The notes below the pieces were generated by a model. The model searched no databases and was not told the origin of the DNA. It saw only the letters and a list, made by a program, of their open reading frames with translations. Below, one piece after another: positions 27,392 to 35,008 of a DNA stretch of 64,000 nt. Made by a program: the position numbers and the translations under genes. Each line of letters starts with the position of its first letter. Position 1 is the first letter of the stretch. The DNA is taken from NCBI RefSeq assembly GCF_004365635.1, contig NZ_SOBH01000001.1:1240001-1304000 (forward strand), in the 5' to 3' direction. This DNA comes from Litoreibacter halocynthiae (GTDB taxonomy: Bacteria > Pseudomonadota > Alphaproteobacteria > Rhodobacterales > Rhodobacteraceae).

Positions 27392-28555
27392 ATGAACACA
27401 CATGTAAAACTCGAAGATCTCGAAGTAGGTTACGACGTTCCCGCCCTGCCCGGCATGGACGAAGCTGACATCCAGACGCCGTGCCTGATCCTTGATCTGG
27501 ACGCGCTGGAGCGCAACGTCAAGAAAATGGGCGATTACGCCAAAGCCCACGGCATGCGGCACCGCGCCCACGGAAAAATGCACAAATCCGTGGACGTGCT
27601 AAAGCTGCAAATGGAATTGGGCGGTGCTGTTGGCGTTTGCTGTCAGAAGGTGTCCGAAGCCGAAGTGTTCGCACGCGCTGGCATCAAGGAAATCCTTGTC
27701 TCCAACCAAGTCCGTGACATGGCCAAGATCGACCGTCTGGCACAACTGCCCAAGCGTGGCTCTGAAATTATCGTCTGCGTTGACGATGTGGACAACGTGG
27801 CCGACCTTTCGGCGGCGGCACAAAAGCACGGCACCGATTTGGGCGTGTTCATCGAAATCGACTGCGGCGCAGGCCGTTGCGGCGTGACCACCACCGAAGC
27901 CGTTGTCGAAATCGGCAAAGCCGTGCGCGACGCCAAGAACCTGACCTTCAAGGGTATTCAGGCTTACCAAGGTGCGATGCAGCACATGGACAGCTTCGAG
28001 GACCGTCAGGCCAAGCTCGACGCGGCAATCGCGCAGGTCAAGGACGGCATCGACGGGCTGAAAGCCGAAGGCATCGAATGTGATCTGGTCTCCGGCGGCG
28101 GCACAGGTTCCTACTACTTCGAGAGCAACTCCGGCGTCTATAACGAGCTTCAGTGCGGCTCTTATGCCTTCATGGATGCGGATTACGGCCGTATCCTCGA
28201 CAAGGACGGCAAGCGCATCGACGATGGCGAATGGGAAAACGCGTTCTTCATCCTGACCCAAGTCATGAGCCACGTCAAAGCCGACAAGGCCATCGTGGAC
28301 GCAGGCCTAAAAGCCCAATCCATCGACAGCGGCCTGCCGTTCATCTACGGCCGCGACGACGTGGAATACATCAAATGCTCGGACGAGCATGGCGTCGTAG
28401 CCGATCCCAAAGGCGTGCTGAAAGTCGGCGAAAAGCTGAAGCTGGTTCCGGGTCACTGCGACCCGACCGCCAACGTGCATGACTGGTATGTCGGCGTGCG
28501 CAACGGCAAGGTTGAAACAGTGTGGCCGATCTCTGCCCGCGGTAAAGCCTACTGA
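27392..28555 (+). CDS. bhcC: Beta-hydroxyaspartate aldolase
   Basis: 387 residues, fold type III PLP enzyme related to D-threonine aldolase and alanine racemase N-terminal domains. The PLP lysine is most likely K62 in RAHGKMHKS. Other matches are GAGRCGV and the C-terminal PGHCDPTANVHDWYV, which carries the metal ligands of this family. It condenses glycine with glyoxylate to erythro-beta-hydroxyaspartate, the C-C bond step of the cycle. It starts 14 bases after bhcB. A strong hairpin follows the stop, before bhcD. Confidence 0.92.
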   Translation: MNTHVKLEDLEVGYDVPALPGMDEADIQTPCLILDLDALERNVKKMGDYAKAHGMRHRAHGKMHKSVDVLKLQMELGGAVGVCCQKVSEAEVFARAGIKEILVSNQVRDMAKIDRLAQLPKRGSEIIVCVDDVDNVADLSAAAQKHGTDLGVFIEIDCGAGRCGVTTTEAVVEIGKAVRDAKNLTFKGIQAYQGAMQHMDSFEDRQAKLDAAIAQVKDGIDGLKAEGIECDLVSGGGTGSYYFESNSGVYNELQCGSYAFMDADYGRILDKDGKRIDDGEWENAFFILTQVMSHVKADKAIVDAGLKAQSIDSGLPFIYGRDDVEYIKCSDEHGVVADPKGVLKVGEKLKLVPGHCDPTANVHDWYVGVRNGKVETVWPISARGKAY

Positions 28556-28564
28556 AACAAGACA

Positions 28565-28594
28565 CCCGCATGCGCTGCTAAAGGCGCATGCGGG
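28565..28594 (+). other. Perfect 11-bp inverted repeat between bhcC and bhcD
   Basis: CCCGCATGCGC (28565-28575) and GCGCATGCGGG (28584-28594) form a perfect stem with an eight-base loop. No T-run follows, so it is unlikely to terminate transcription fully. It may stabilise the bhcABC part of the message or lower bhcD expression. Confidence 0.6.
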
Positions 28595-28620
28595 CGCACG
28601 CACTCCAAAGGAAATAGCCC

Positions 28621-29586
28621 ATGTTGATCGTCCCAGAACGCGAAATTGCCAACCTGATGACCCGCGACGCCGCTTTCGACGCTGTCGAAGGTGTGTTTGC
28701 CGCGATGGCCTCCAAAGATGCTTATAACTTCCCCGTCATTCGCGAAGCCATCGGCCACGAAGACGCGCTCTATGGCTTCAAGGGCGGGTTTGACAAAGCA
28801 GGCATGACGCTTGGTTTGAAAGCGGGTGGCTACTGGCCGAACAACCTCGAAAAACATGGCCATATCAACCACCAGTCCACGATTTTCCTGTTTGATCCGG
28901 ACACTGGCATGGTCAGCGCCATGGTCGGTGGCAACCTGTTGACCGCCCTGCGCACCGCCGCGGCGTCGTCCGTGTCTATCAAGCATCTGGCCCGCAAAGA
29001 CGCGAAGGTCATGGGCATGGTGGGTGCCGGCCATCAGGCCACATTCCAGCTTCGCGCAGCTCTTGAGCAGCGCCAGTTCGAGAAAGTCATCGGTTGGAAC
29101 TACCACCCTGAGATGCTGCCCAATATCGAGAAGATCGCCAATGAAGCGGGCCTTCCGTTTGAAGCGGTCGAGCTTGAAGGCATGCGTGAGGCCGACGTGG
29201 TGATTTCCATCACCTCCACCTTTGCACCGACCATTATGGCCGACCACATTGCACCCGGCACACATATCGCCTGCATGGGCACCGACACCAAAGGCAAGCA
29301 AGAGGTCGAGGCCGCCCTGCTCGCCCGCGCCACCGTGTTCACCGACGAGGTCGCGCAATCCATCAGCATCGGCGAGGCACAACACGCAGTCGCAGAAGGT
29401 CTGATCAAGGAAAGCGACGTGCACCAGCTTGGCGCGGTGATCAACGGCACCCACAAAGGCCGCACGTCTGACGATGAAATCACGCTGTTCGATGGCACTG
29501 GCGTCGGCCTCCAAGACTTGGCTGTCGCCGCAAGCGTTGTCGAGCTGGCTGTCCAAAAGGGCGTCGCAATCGAGGTCGATTTCTGA
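28621..29586 (+). CDS. bhcD: Iminosuccinate reductase
   Basis: 321 residues of the ornithine cyclodeaminase/mu-crystallin family. The nucleotide-binding loop is GMVGAGHQATFQLRAAL, and the conserved N-terminal K/R-containing segment precedes GGNLLTALRTAAASS. In the cycle it reduces iminosuccinate to L-aspartate with NADH, regenerating the amino donor for BhcA. It has its own ribosome binding site (AAAGGAAA). Its place as fourth gene of the set confirms a complete cycle that turns two glyoxylate into oxaloacetate-level carbon without losing CO2. Confidence 0.92.
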   Translation: MLIVPEREIANLMTRDAAFDAVEGVFAAMASKDAYNFPVIREAIGHEDALYGFKGGFDKAGMTLGLKAGGYWPNNLEKHGHINHQSTIFLFDPDTGMVSAMVGGNLLTALRTAAASSVSIKHLARKDAKVMGMVGAGHQATFQLRAALEQRQFEKVIGWNYHPEMLPNIEKIANEAGLPFEAVELEGMREADVVISITSTFAPTIMADHIAPGTHIACMGTDTKGKQEVEAALLARATVFTDEVAQSISIGEAQHAVAEGLIKESDVHQLGAVINGTHKGRTSDDEITLFDGTGVGLQDLAVAASVVELAVQKGVAIEVDF

Positions 29587-29593
29587 GGAACGG

Positions 29594-29646
29594 GAAGTAG
29601 GCACCAGAGCAGGACACCCCCTGTGACCTGACTTGGTGCCTTCTTC
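29594..29646 (+). terminator. Candidate terminator hairpin of the bhc operon
   Basis: A 13-base arm at 29594-29606 (GAAGTAGGCACCA) pairs with 29634-29646 (TGGTGCCTTCTTC) with a single mismatch. The 27-base loop can form a small inner CAGG/CCTG stem. It starts eight bases after the bhcD stop. The 3' arm is rich in T and C but there is no clean T-run, so termination is inferred. Confidence 0.45.
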
Positions 29647-29810
29647 CAAATGCCACGCCTGCGCTCACGACCTACACACGTGCTGACGCGACGGGCTGAT
29701 ACCACACCTAGCGAACTAAGAGCGAAACGCAGATCGGTTTGATATGCCGCCCTGCGAACGGCTCACCCACGCCCCAGAGCGATATATCTGGACTTAAGGA
29801 GGAGAACCCC

Positions 29811-31304
29811 ATGTCTACTACTGCCACGGCTGACGCCGTCAATGAGAGGTTGCCAGCTGGCCGCCTCTTTACTTTGGGACTGCAACACGTCCTTGTCATG
29901 TATGCCGGTGCCATCGCGGTGCCGCTTATCGTTGGCCGCGTTCTGAAACTGAACCCTGAACAGGTTGCATTTCTGATTTCTGCCGACCTGTTTGTATGTG
30001 GTGTTGTGACCATCATCCAATCGCTCGGCGCGTCGAAATGGTTCGGCATCAAGCTGCCCGTCATGATGGGCGTGACCTTCGCCTCGGTGGGACCGATGGT
30101 TTCCATCGCCATCGCCAACCCGGGGCTGGAAGGCGCACGTATGATCTTCGGTGCCATCATCGGGGCCGGTGTCATCGCAATGCTGATCGCGCCGTTGATC
30201 AGCCGAATGCTGCGGTTTTTCCCGCCTGTGGTCACCGGCACGATCATTCTGGTTATCGGCGTCACGCTGATGCGTGTCGGGATCAACTGGATCTTCGGCC
30301 TTCCGTTCGGCCCCACAGCACCGAAAATCGTTGCTCCGGAACACCTCGCCTGGCTTGATCAGGTGCGCGGAATGCTGGATGCCGGTGTTATTCCTGCAAT
30401 TCCGGATGGCCTTCAGGTTGCGCCCTCTATCGACAACGTCAAGTACGCCACTCCGCAGAACATGCTGATCTCCGGCATTGTGCTGACAACAATCGTCTTG
30501 GTGATGAAGTTCACCACCGGCTTCCTTGCCAACATCTCGGTGCTGATCGGCATCGTCGTTGGTGCGTTGGCCGCGACTGCTATGGGCTTGATGCATTTCG
30601 ACAAGGTCGGCCACGCTGGCTGGTTCGAGCTGATCACCCCGCTGCGTTGGGGCGTGCCGATCTTTGACCCGATCATGATCCTGACCATGACGCTTGTGAT
30701 GATCGTCGTTATGATCGAATCCACCGGCATGTTCTTGGCCCTTGGTGAAATGTGCGAGAAAAAGATCGAGCGTCCGTCCCTCTCCGCAGGTCTGCGGACC
30801 GATGGTCTGGGCACTGTGATCGGTGGCCTGTTCAACACCTTCCCCTACACCTCTTTCAGCCAGAATGTCGGGCTTGTCGGTGTGACCGGCATCCGCTCGC
30901 GTTATGTCTGCGTGGCCGGTGGTGCGATCATGATCGTGCTGGGCTTGGTGCCGAAAATGGGTGCCTTGGTCGAGTCCCTGCCCGTCGCCGTTCTAGGTGG
31001 TGCCGGTCTGGTGATGTTCGGGATGGTTGCTGCCACGGGAGTGCGCATCCTTGGTGCGGTGGATTTCAAGACCAACCGCTTCAACGGCCTGATCGTGGCA
31101 ATTTCGCTTGGTCTGGGCATGATCCCGTTGATCGCGCCGGAATTCACCATGCACTTGCCGCACTCGATCGAGCCGCTGATCCACTCCGGCATCCTTCTGG
31201 CCGCAATCGCTGCGGTTGGCTTGAACGTCGTGTTCAACGGCGCGAAAGACATCTCGGAAGACGAACTGCGCGAAGCTGCACTTCAGTCGGATGGCGGTCA
31301 CTAA
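29811..31304 (+). CDS. Purine (xanthine/urate-type) permease, NCS2 family
   Basis: 497 residues, about 14 membrane segments. The N-terminus has the LQHVLVMYAG motif (QH box). The signature of the nucleobase-ascorbate family is QNVGLVGVTGIRSR, a form typical of bacterial xanthine and uric acid carriers, not uracil carriers. It would import a purine such as urate or xanthine with protons. A strong ribosome binding site AAGGAGG precedes the ATG; an open frame extends further upstream but without such a site. It lies between the bhc operon and a urea-channel gene, with puuD 8 kb away, so a urate uptake role is plausible. Confidence 0.85.
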   Translation: MSTTATADAVNERLPAGRLFTLGLQHVLVMYAGAIAVPLIVGRVLKLNPEQVAFLISADLFVCGVVTIIQSLGASKWFGIKLPVMMGVTFASVGPMVSIAIANPGLEGARMIFGAIIGAGVIAMLIAPLISRMLRFFPPVVTGTIILVIGVTLMRVGINWIFGLPFGPTAPKIVAPEHLAWLDQVRGMLDAGVIPAIPDGLQVAPSIDNVKYATPQNMLISGIVLTTIVLVMKFTTGFLANISVLIGIVVGALAATAMGLMHFDKVGHAGWFELITPLRWGVPIFDPIMILTMTLVMIVVMIESTGMFLALGEMCEKKIERPSLSAGLRTDGLGTVIGGLFNTFPYTSFSQNVGLVGVTGIRSRYVCVAGGAIMIVLGLVPKMGALVESLPVAVLGGAGLVMFGMVAATGVRILGAVDFKTNRFNGLIVAISLGLGMIPLIAPEFTMHLPHSIEPLIHSGILLAAIAAVGLNVVFNGAKDISEDELREAALQSDGGH

Positions 31305-31332
31305 TTCCGCCCTCCATCGCTGCATGATAAGG

Positions 31333-31354
31333 AAAGGGGCCGTCTGGCCCCTTT
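31333..31354 (+). terminator. Hairpin terminator after the purine permease gene
   Basis: AAAGGGGCC (31333-31341), loop GTCT, GGCCCCTTT (31346-31354): a perfect nine-base stem ending in T residues, 29 bases after the stop codon. Typical intrinsic terminator, possibly leaky into the urea channel gene that starts 44 bases later. Confidence 0.75.
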
Positions 31355-31397
31355 CGCTCGTCTAACGGGTGCCAATGCCCCAACAAAGGATCGACTA

Positions 31398-31910
31398 ATG
31401 CTTCTCGGATTATCACTGCTCTATGTCGGGGCCGTTCTCATCCTCAACGGGCTTTGGCTCTCGGGCCGGATCGAGGATCGCGAGATCATCCTTATCAATC
31501 TGGTCGTCGCAGCGATATCGTTCTTTGTGGCAATCCATACGGCAGTTTTCGCCGACACCATTACGGACGTCAGGGCTGCTGCCATGACACTGCTTTTCGC
31601 GATCACCTATCTGTGGGTCGCCTATAACCGGTTGCAAGACTGCGACGGTCGCGGCCTTGGCTGGTTCAGCCTGTTTGTGTCCGTCACCGTCGTGCCTGTG
31701 GCGCTTCTGGGCTTTGCACAGGCGGACAGCGTGATGTCGATCTGGCTGGCCTTCTCGTGGGCCGCGTGGGCGGTACTCTGGCTTGTCTACTTCCTCGTTC
31801 TCACCCTGCAAAAGCCGATCCAGAAGCTGGCCGCCTTTTTCACACTATTTTGTGGCGTCTTCACAGCGTGGCTACCCGGCATGCTGCTGCTGTTCGAGGT
31901 CGCAAACTAA
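31398..31910 (+). CDS. AmiS/UreI family urea/amide channel
   Basis: 170 residues, six hydrophobic segments and almost no soluble part, matching the size and layout of AmiS/UreI inner-membrane channels for urea and short amides (N-terminus LGLSLLYVGAVLILNGLWL; AVLWLVYFLVL near residue 120). The family passively conducts urea, in some species gated by pH. No urease genes are in the window. Beside a purine permease and with puuD nearby it would handle urea released from urate breakdown, or urea taken up. The next gene converges on it. Confidence 0.8.
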   Translation: MLLGLSLLYVGAVLILNGLWLSGRIEDREIILINLVVAAISFFVAIHTAVFADTITDVRAAAMTLLFAITYLWVAYNRLQDCDGRGLGWFSLFVSVTVVPVALLGFAQADSVMSIWLAFSWAAWAVLWLVYFLVLTLQKPIQKLAAFFTLFCGVFTAWLPGMLLLFEVAN

Positions 31911-31938
31911 AAAAGCGCGCCCCGAGGGACGCGCTTTT
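31911..31938. terminator. Bidirectional terminator between the urea channel and lpd genes
   Basis: AAAAGCGCG (31911-31919) and CGCGCTTTT (31930-31938) form a perfect nine-base stem with a ten-base loop. It has A on the left and T on the right, so it can end transcription from both sides. It lies between two convergent stop codons. Confidence 0.85.
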
Positions 31939-31959
31939 CCGTTGTCATTTCCCAGCGGC

Positions 31960-33702
31960 CTAGTGCCGTTTCTTCGGCGGCATCAGGTCGGTGATCGTTC
32001 CCTCGAACATTTCTGCCGCGAAGTTGACCGTTTCCGACAAGGTCGGGTGCGGGTGGATGGTGTGGCCCAGATCGGTCGCGTCGCAACCCATCTCGATGGC
32101 CAGCGCCACCTCGGCGATCAGATCACCGGCATTGGTGCCGACAATGGCAGCGCCTACGACACGATCATCGGTCGGGTCGAAGATCACCTTGGTCATCCCT
32201 TCCGAACGCGCGTTGGACAGCGCCCGACCCGACGCCGCCCATGGGAACACGCCTTTGGCGACTTTCAGACCCTTGGCCTTGGCCTCGGTCTCCGTGATGC
32301 CGACCCAAGCGACCTCGGGGTCGGTATAAGCGACCGACGGGATTACCAGCGCGTCGAACGCGCGGTTTTCACCGGCGCAGACTTCGGCGGCAACCTTGCC
32401 TTCATGGACTGCCTTGTGTGCCAGCATCGGTTGCCCCACCACATCGCCGATAGCGAAGATATGCGGCACGCCGGTGCGTTGCTGGTTGTCGACGGCGATG
32501 AAGCCACGCTCGTCCACGGCCACACCTGCGGCCTCCGCGTTGATCAGCTTGCCGTTCGGGCGACGCCCGACCGAGACGAGGACCTTGTCGAACGTGTCGG
32601 TGGTAACCTCGCCCTTGTCGTCCTCGAAGGTCACTTTCAGCCCCTTCTTCTGGGCCTCCATCGCGGTGACCTTGGTTTTCAGCATGATCTTCTCATACCG
32701 CTTGGCAATCCGCGTTTGCAGCGGCTTGACCATGTCCTTGTCGGCACCGGGCATCAGCTGGTCCATGAACTCGACCACGGAGATTTTCGCCCCGAGCGCG
32801 TCATAGACGCAGGCCATTTCCAGACCGATGATGCCGCCGCCAAGGATCAGCATACGCTTCGGAATATCCGCCAGTTCCAGCGCACCAGTGCTGTCCAGAA
32901 CGCGCGGGTCGTCATGCGGAATGAACGGCAACTCGACCGGCTCGGAGCCTGCCGCGATGATGCACTTATCGAAGCTGACCGTCTTGGTGCCGTCATCGCC
33001 GGTGACCTCGATCATGTTGGGACCGGTGAAGCGCCCCGTGCCGCGCACGGTGGTCACTTTGCGGGCCTTGGCCAAGCCATCGAGACCACCAGTCAACTGC
33101 CCTACGACCGAGTCTTTCCAGCCGCGCAGCGCGTCCAGATCAATCTTCGGCTTGGCGAAGGTGACGCCGTGGGCCGCCATCTCGTCGGCCTCGGTCAGAA
33201 CCTTGGCCACGTGCAGCAGCGCCTTGGACGGGATACAACCCACGTTGAGGCAGACGCCGCCAAGTGTCGGGTTCTTCTCGATCAGAACAACGTTCTTGCC
33301 CAGATCCGCCGCGCGGAACGCCGCCGTATAGCCGCCCGGACCGGAGCCCAGAACGACAACTTCAGCGTGGATATCGCCCGGACCGGTGGCCGTGCCTGTG
33401 GGCGCGGTTGCGGTCGGGGCGGCAGGAGCCGCCGCAGGTGCAGGTGCCGCTTCTGCCGGAGCTTCCGCCGCGCCAGCGCCTTCCAGAACCAAAATGACAG
33501 CGCCCATCGAGACCTTGTCGCCCTCGGACAGCTTGATCTCCTTCACCACACCAGCGGCGGGGCTTGGCACTTCCAGCGTGGCCTTGTCGCTTTCCAGCTC
33601 GATCAGCGGGTCTTCCTCGGCGACAGTGTCACCGACGGAGACCAGAATGCTGATGACGGGCACATCGGAGAAATCACCGATATCGGGTACTTTGACTTCC
33701 AT
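31960..33702 (-). CDS. lpdA: Dihydrolipoyl dehydrogenase (E3) with N-terminal lipoyl domain
   Basis: 580 residues. An N-terminal lipoyl domain (residues 1-75, lipoyl lysine K40 in ESDKATLE) is joined by an Ala/Pro-rich linker to a full flavoprotein. That part has FAD motif VVVLGSGPGGYTAAFRAA, redox disulfide GGVCLNVGCIPSK and the C-terminal base in HPHPTLSE. It reoxidises dihydrolipoamide of the pyruvate dehydrogenase complex and reduces NAD+. E3 with its own lipoyl domain is known from several bacterial PDH operons. Last gene of aceE-aceF-lpdA, 13 bases after aceF. Confidence 0.95.
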   Translation of the reverse strand: MEVKVPDIGDFSDVPVISILVSVGDTVAEEDPLIELESDKATLEVPSPAAGVVKEIKLSEGDKVSMGAVILVLEGAGAAEAPAEAAPAPAAAPAAPTATAPTGTATGPGDIHAEVVVLGSGPGGYTAAFRAADLGKNVVLIEKNPTLGGVCLNVGCIPSKALLHVAKVLTEADEMAAHGVTFAKPKIDLDALRGWKDSVVGQLTGGLDGLAKARKVTTVRGTGRFTGPNMIEVTGDDGTKTVSFDKCIIAAGSEPVELPFIPHDDPRVLDSTGALELADIPKRMLILGGGIIGLEMACVYDALGAKISVVEFMDQLMPGADKDMVKPLQTRIAKRYEKIMLKTKVTAMEAQKKGLKVTFEDDKGEVTTDTFDKVLVSVGRRPNGKLINAEAAGVAVDERGFIAVDNQQRTGVPHIFAIGDVVGQPMLAHKAVHEGKVAAEVCAGENRAFDALVIPSVAYTDPEVAWVGITETEAKAKGLKVAKGVFPWAASGRALSNARSEGMTKVIFDPTDDRVVGAAIVGTNAGDLIAEVALAIEMGCDATDLGHTIHPHPTLSETVNFAAEMFEGTITDLMPPKKRH

Positions 33703-33715
33703 CTGAACGCCCCCC

Positions 33716-34981
33716 TTACAACATCAGCCGGCGCACGTCGCCGAGCAGGTGTTTCAGCGACGCGTTGAAGCGCGCGCCCAAAGCGCCGTCAATGGCGCGG
33801 TGGTCGAAGGACAGCGACAAGGGCTGCATCAGGCGGGGGATGAACTCCTCGCCATTCCAGACAGGGGCCATCTTGGCGCGGGTCAGGCCAAGGATCGCAA
33901 CCTCCGGCGCGTTGACGATGGGCGTGAAGCCCGTGCCGCCAATGCCGCCCAAAGACGAGATCGTGAAGGTCGCCCCCTGCATGTCGGGGCCTTTCAGCTT
34001 GCCTTCACGCGCCGCCAGAGACAGCGAGCCCAACTCCTTGGAAATCTCGACGATCCCCTTGCGGTCGGCATCCTTGATCACCGGAACCATCAGGCCTTGG
34101 GGCGTGTCCGCCGCAAAGCCGATATTGTAGAAGTTCTTCTTGATCAGCTTGTCGCCGTCTGGATGGATCGAGGAATTGACCTCCCAATGCTCTTTCAGGG
34201 CCGAGACGCAGGCCTTGATCACGAAGCTCAAAAGCGTGACGCGGTAGCCTTGCTCTTTGGCGGCTGTGTCGAGTTCCTTGCGGTACTTGTCCAGCTCGGT
34301 GATGTCCGCCTCTTCATCGACGGTGACGTGCGGGATGTTGAGCCATGCGCGGTGCAGCGCGGGGCCGGACAGCTTCTTGATGCGGGGCATCTCGACGTCT
34401 TCGACGGGGCCGAATTTCGAGAAGTCCACGGCAGGCATCGGCGGAATGCCTATGCCGCCACCACTTGCGCCCGCAGGGGCAGAAGCTGTGGTGGATTTGA
34501 GGAACTTGGTCACGTCCTCGCGCAGGATACGGCCCTTGCGGCCCGTGCCGTTCACCTTGGTGATGTCGATTTCCAACTGGCGTGCAAAGGCGCGCACGGA
34601 TGGCGAAGCACTGGACTTAGAGAAGCCGCTATCGACCACAGCCGCAGGGGCCGGAGCCGCCGCAGGTGCAGGAGCCGCCGCCGGAGCAGCTGCGGGGGCC
34701 GCGGGGGCCGGTGCTGCCTCGGCCGCAGGAGCCGCAGCACCTGCCGCATCGCCTTCAAGGACCAGCAGAACCGAGCCCATGGACACCTTGTCGCCTTCGG
34801 AAACCTTGATTTCCTTGACTACACCGGCGGCCGAGCTTGGGACCTCCATCGTGGCCTTGTCGCTTTCCAGCTCGACCAGCGGGTCTTCCACTGCGACGGT
34901 GTCACCAACGCTGACCAGAATGCTTACCACCGGCACTTCGTCGAAATCGCCGATATCTGGGACTTTTATTTCAATAGTCAT
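33716..34981 (-). CDS. aceF: Pyruvate dehydrogenase E2, dihydrolipoamide acetyltransferase
   Basis: 421 residues: a single lipoyl domain (K42 in ESDKATME), a long Ala/Pro linker, a peripheral subunit-binding domain (SPSVRAFARQLEIDITKVNG, about residues 128-160), and the acyltransferase domain ending in FDHRAIDGALGA with the catalytic His and Asp. Many homologues that partner homodimeric E1 carry two or three lipoyl domains; here one sits on E2 and another on E3. It transfers the acetyl group from lipoate to CoA. It follows aceE by 27 bases. Confidence 0.95.
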   Translation of the reverse strand: MTIEIKVPDIGDFDEVPVVSILVSVGDTVAVEDPLVELESDKATMEVPSSAAGVVKEIKVSEGDKVSMGSVLLVLEGDAAGAAAPAAEAAPAPAAPAAAPAAAPAPAAAPAPAAVVDSGFSKSSASPSVRAFARQLEIDITKVNGTGRKGRILREDVTKFLKSTTASAPAGASGGGIGIPPMPAVDFSKFGPVEDVEMPRIKKLSGPALHRAWLNIPHVTVDEEADITELDKYRKELDTAAKEQGYRVTLLSFVIKACVSALKEHWEVNSSIHPDGDKLIKKNFYNIGFAADTPQGLMVPVIKDADRKGIVEISKELGSLSLAAREGKLKGPDMQGATFTISSLGGIGGTGFTPIVNAPEVAILGLTRAKMAPVWNGEEFIPRLMQPLSLSFDHRAIDGALGARFNASLKHLLGDVRRLML

Positions 34982-35008
34982 AAGTTTGTTCCTTCTCTCA
35001 GGCGCTGA

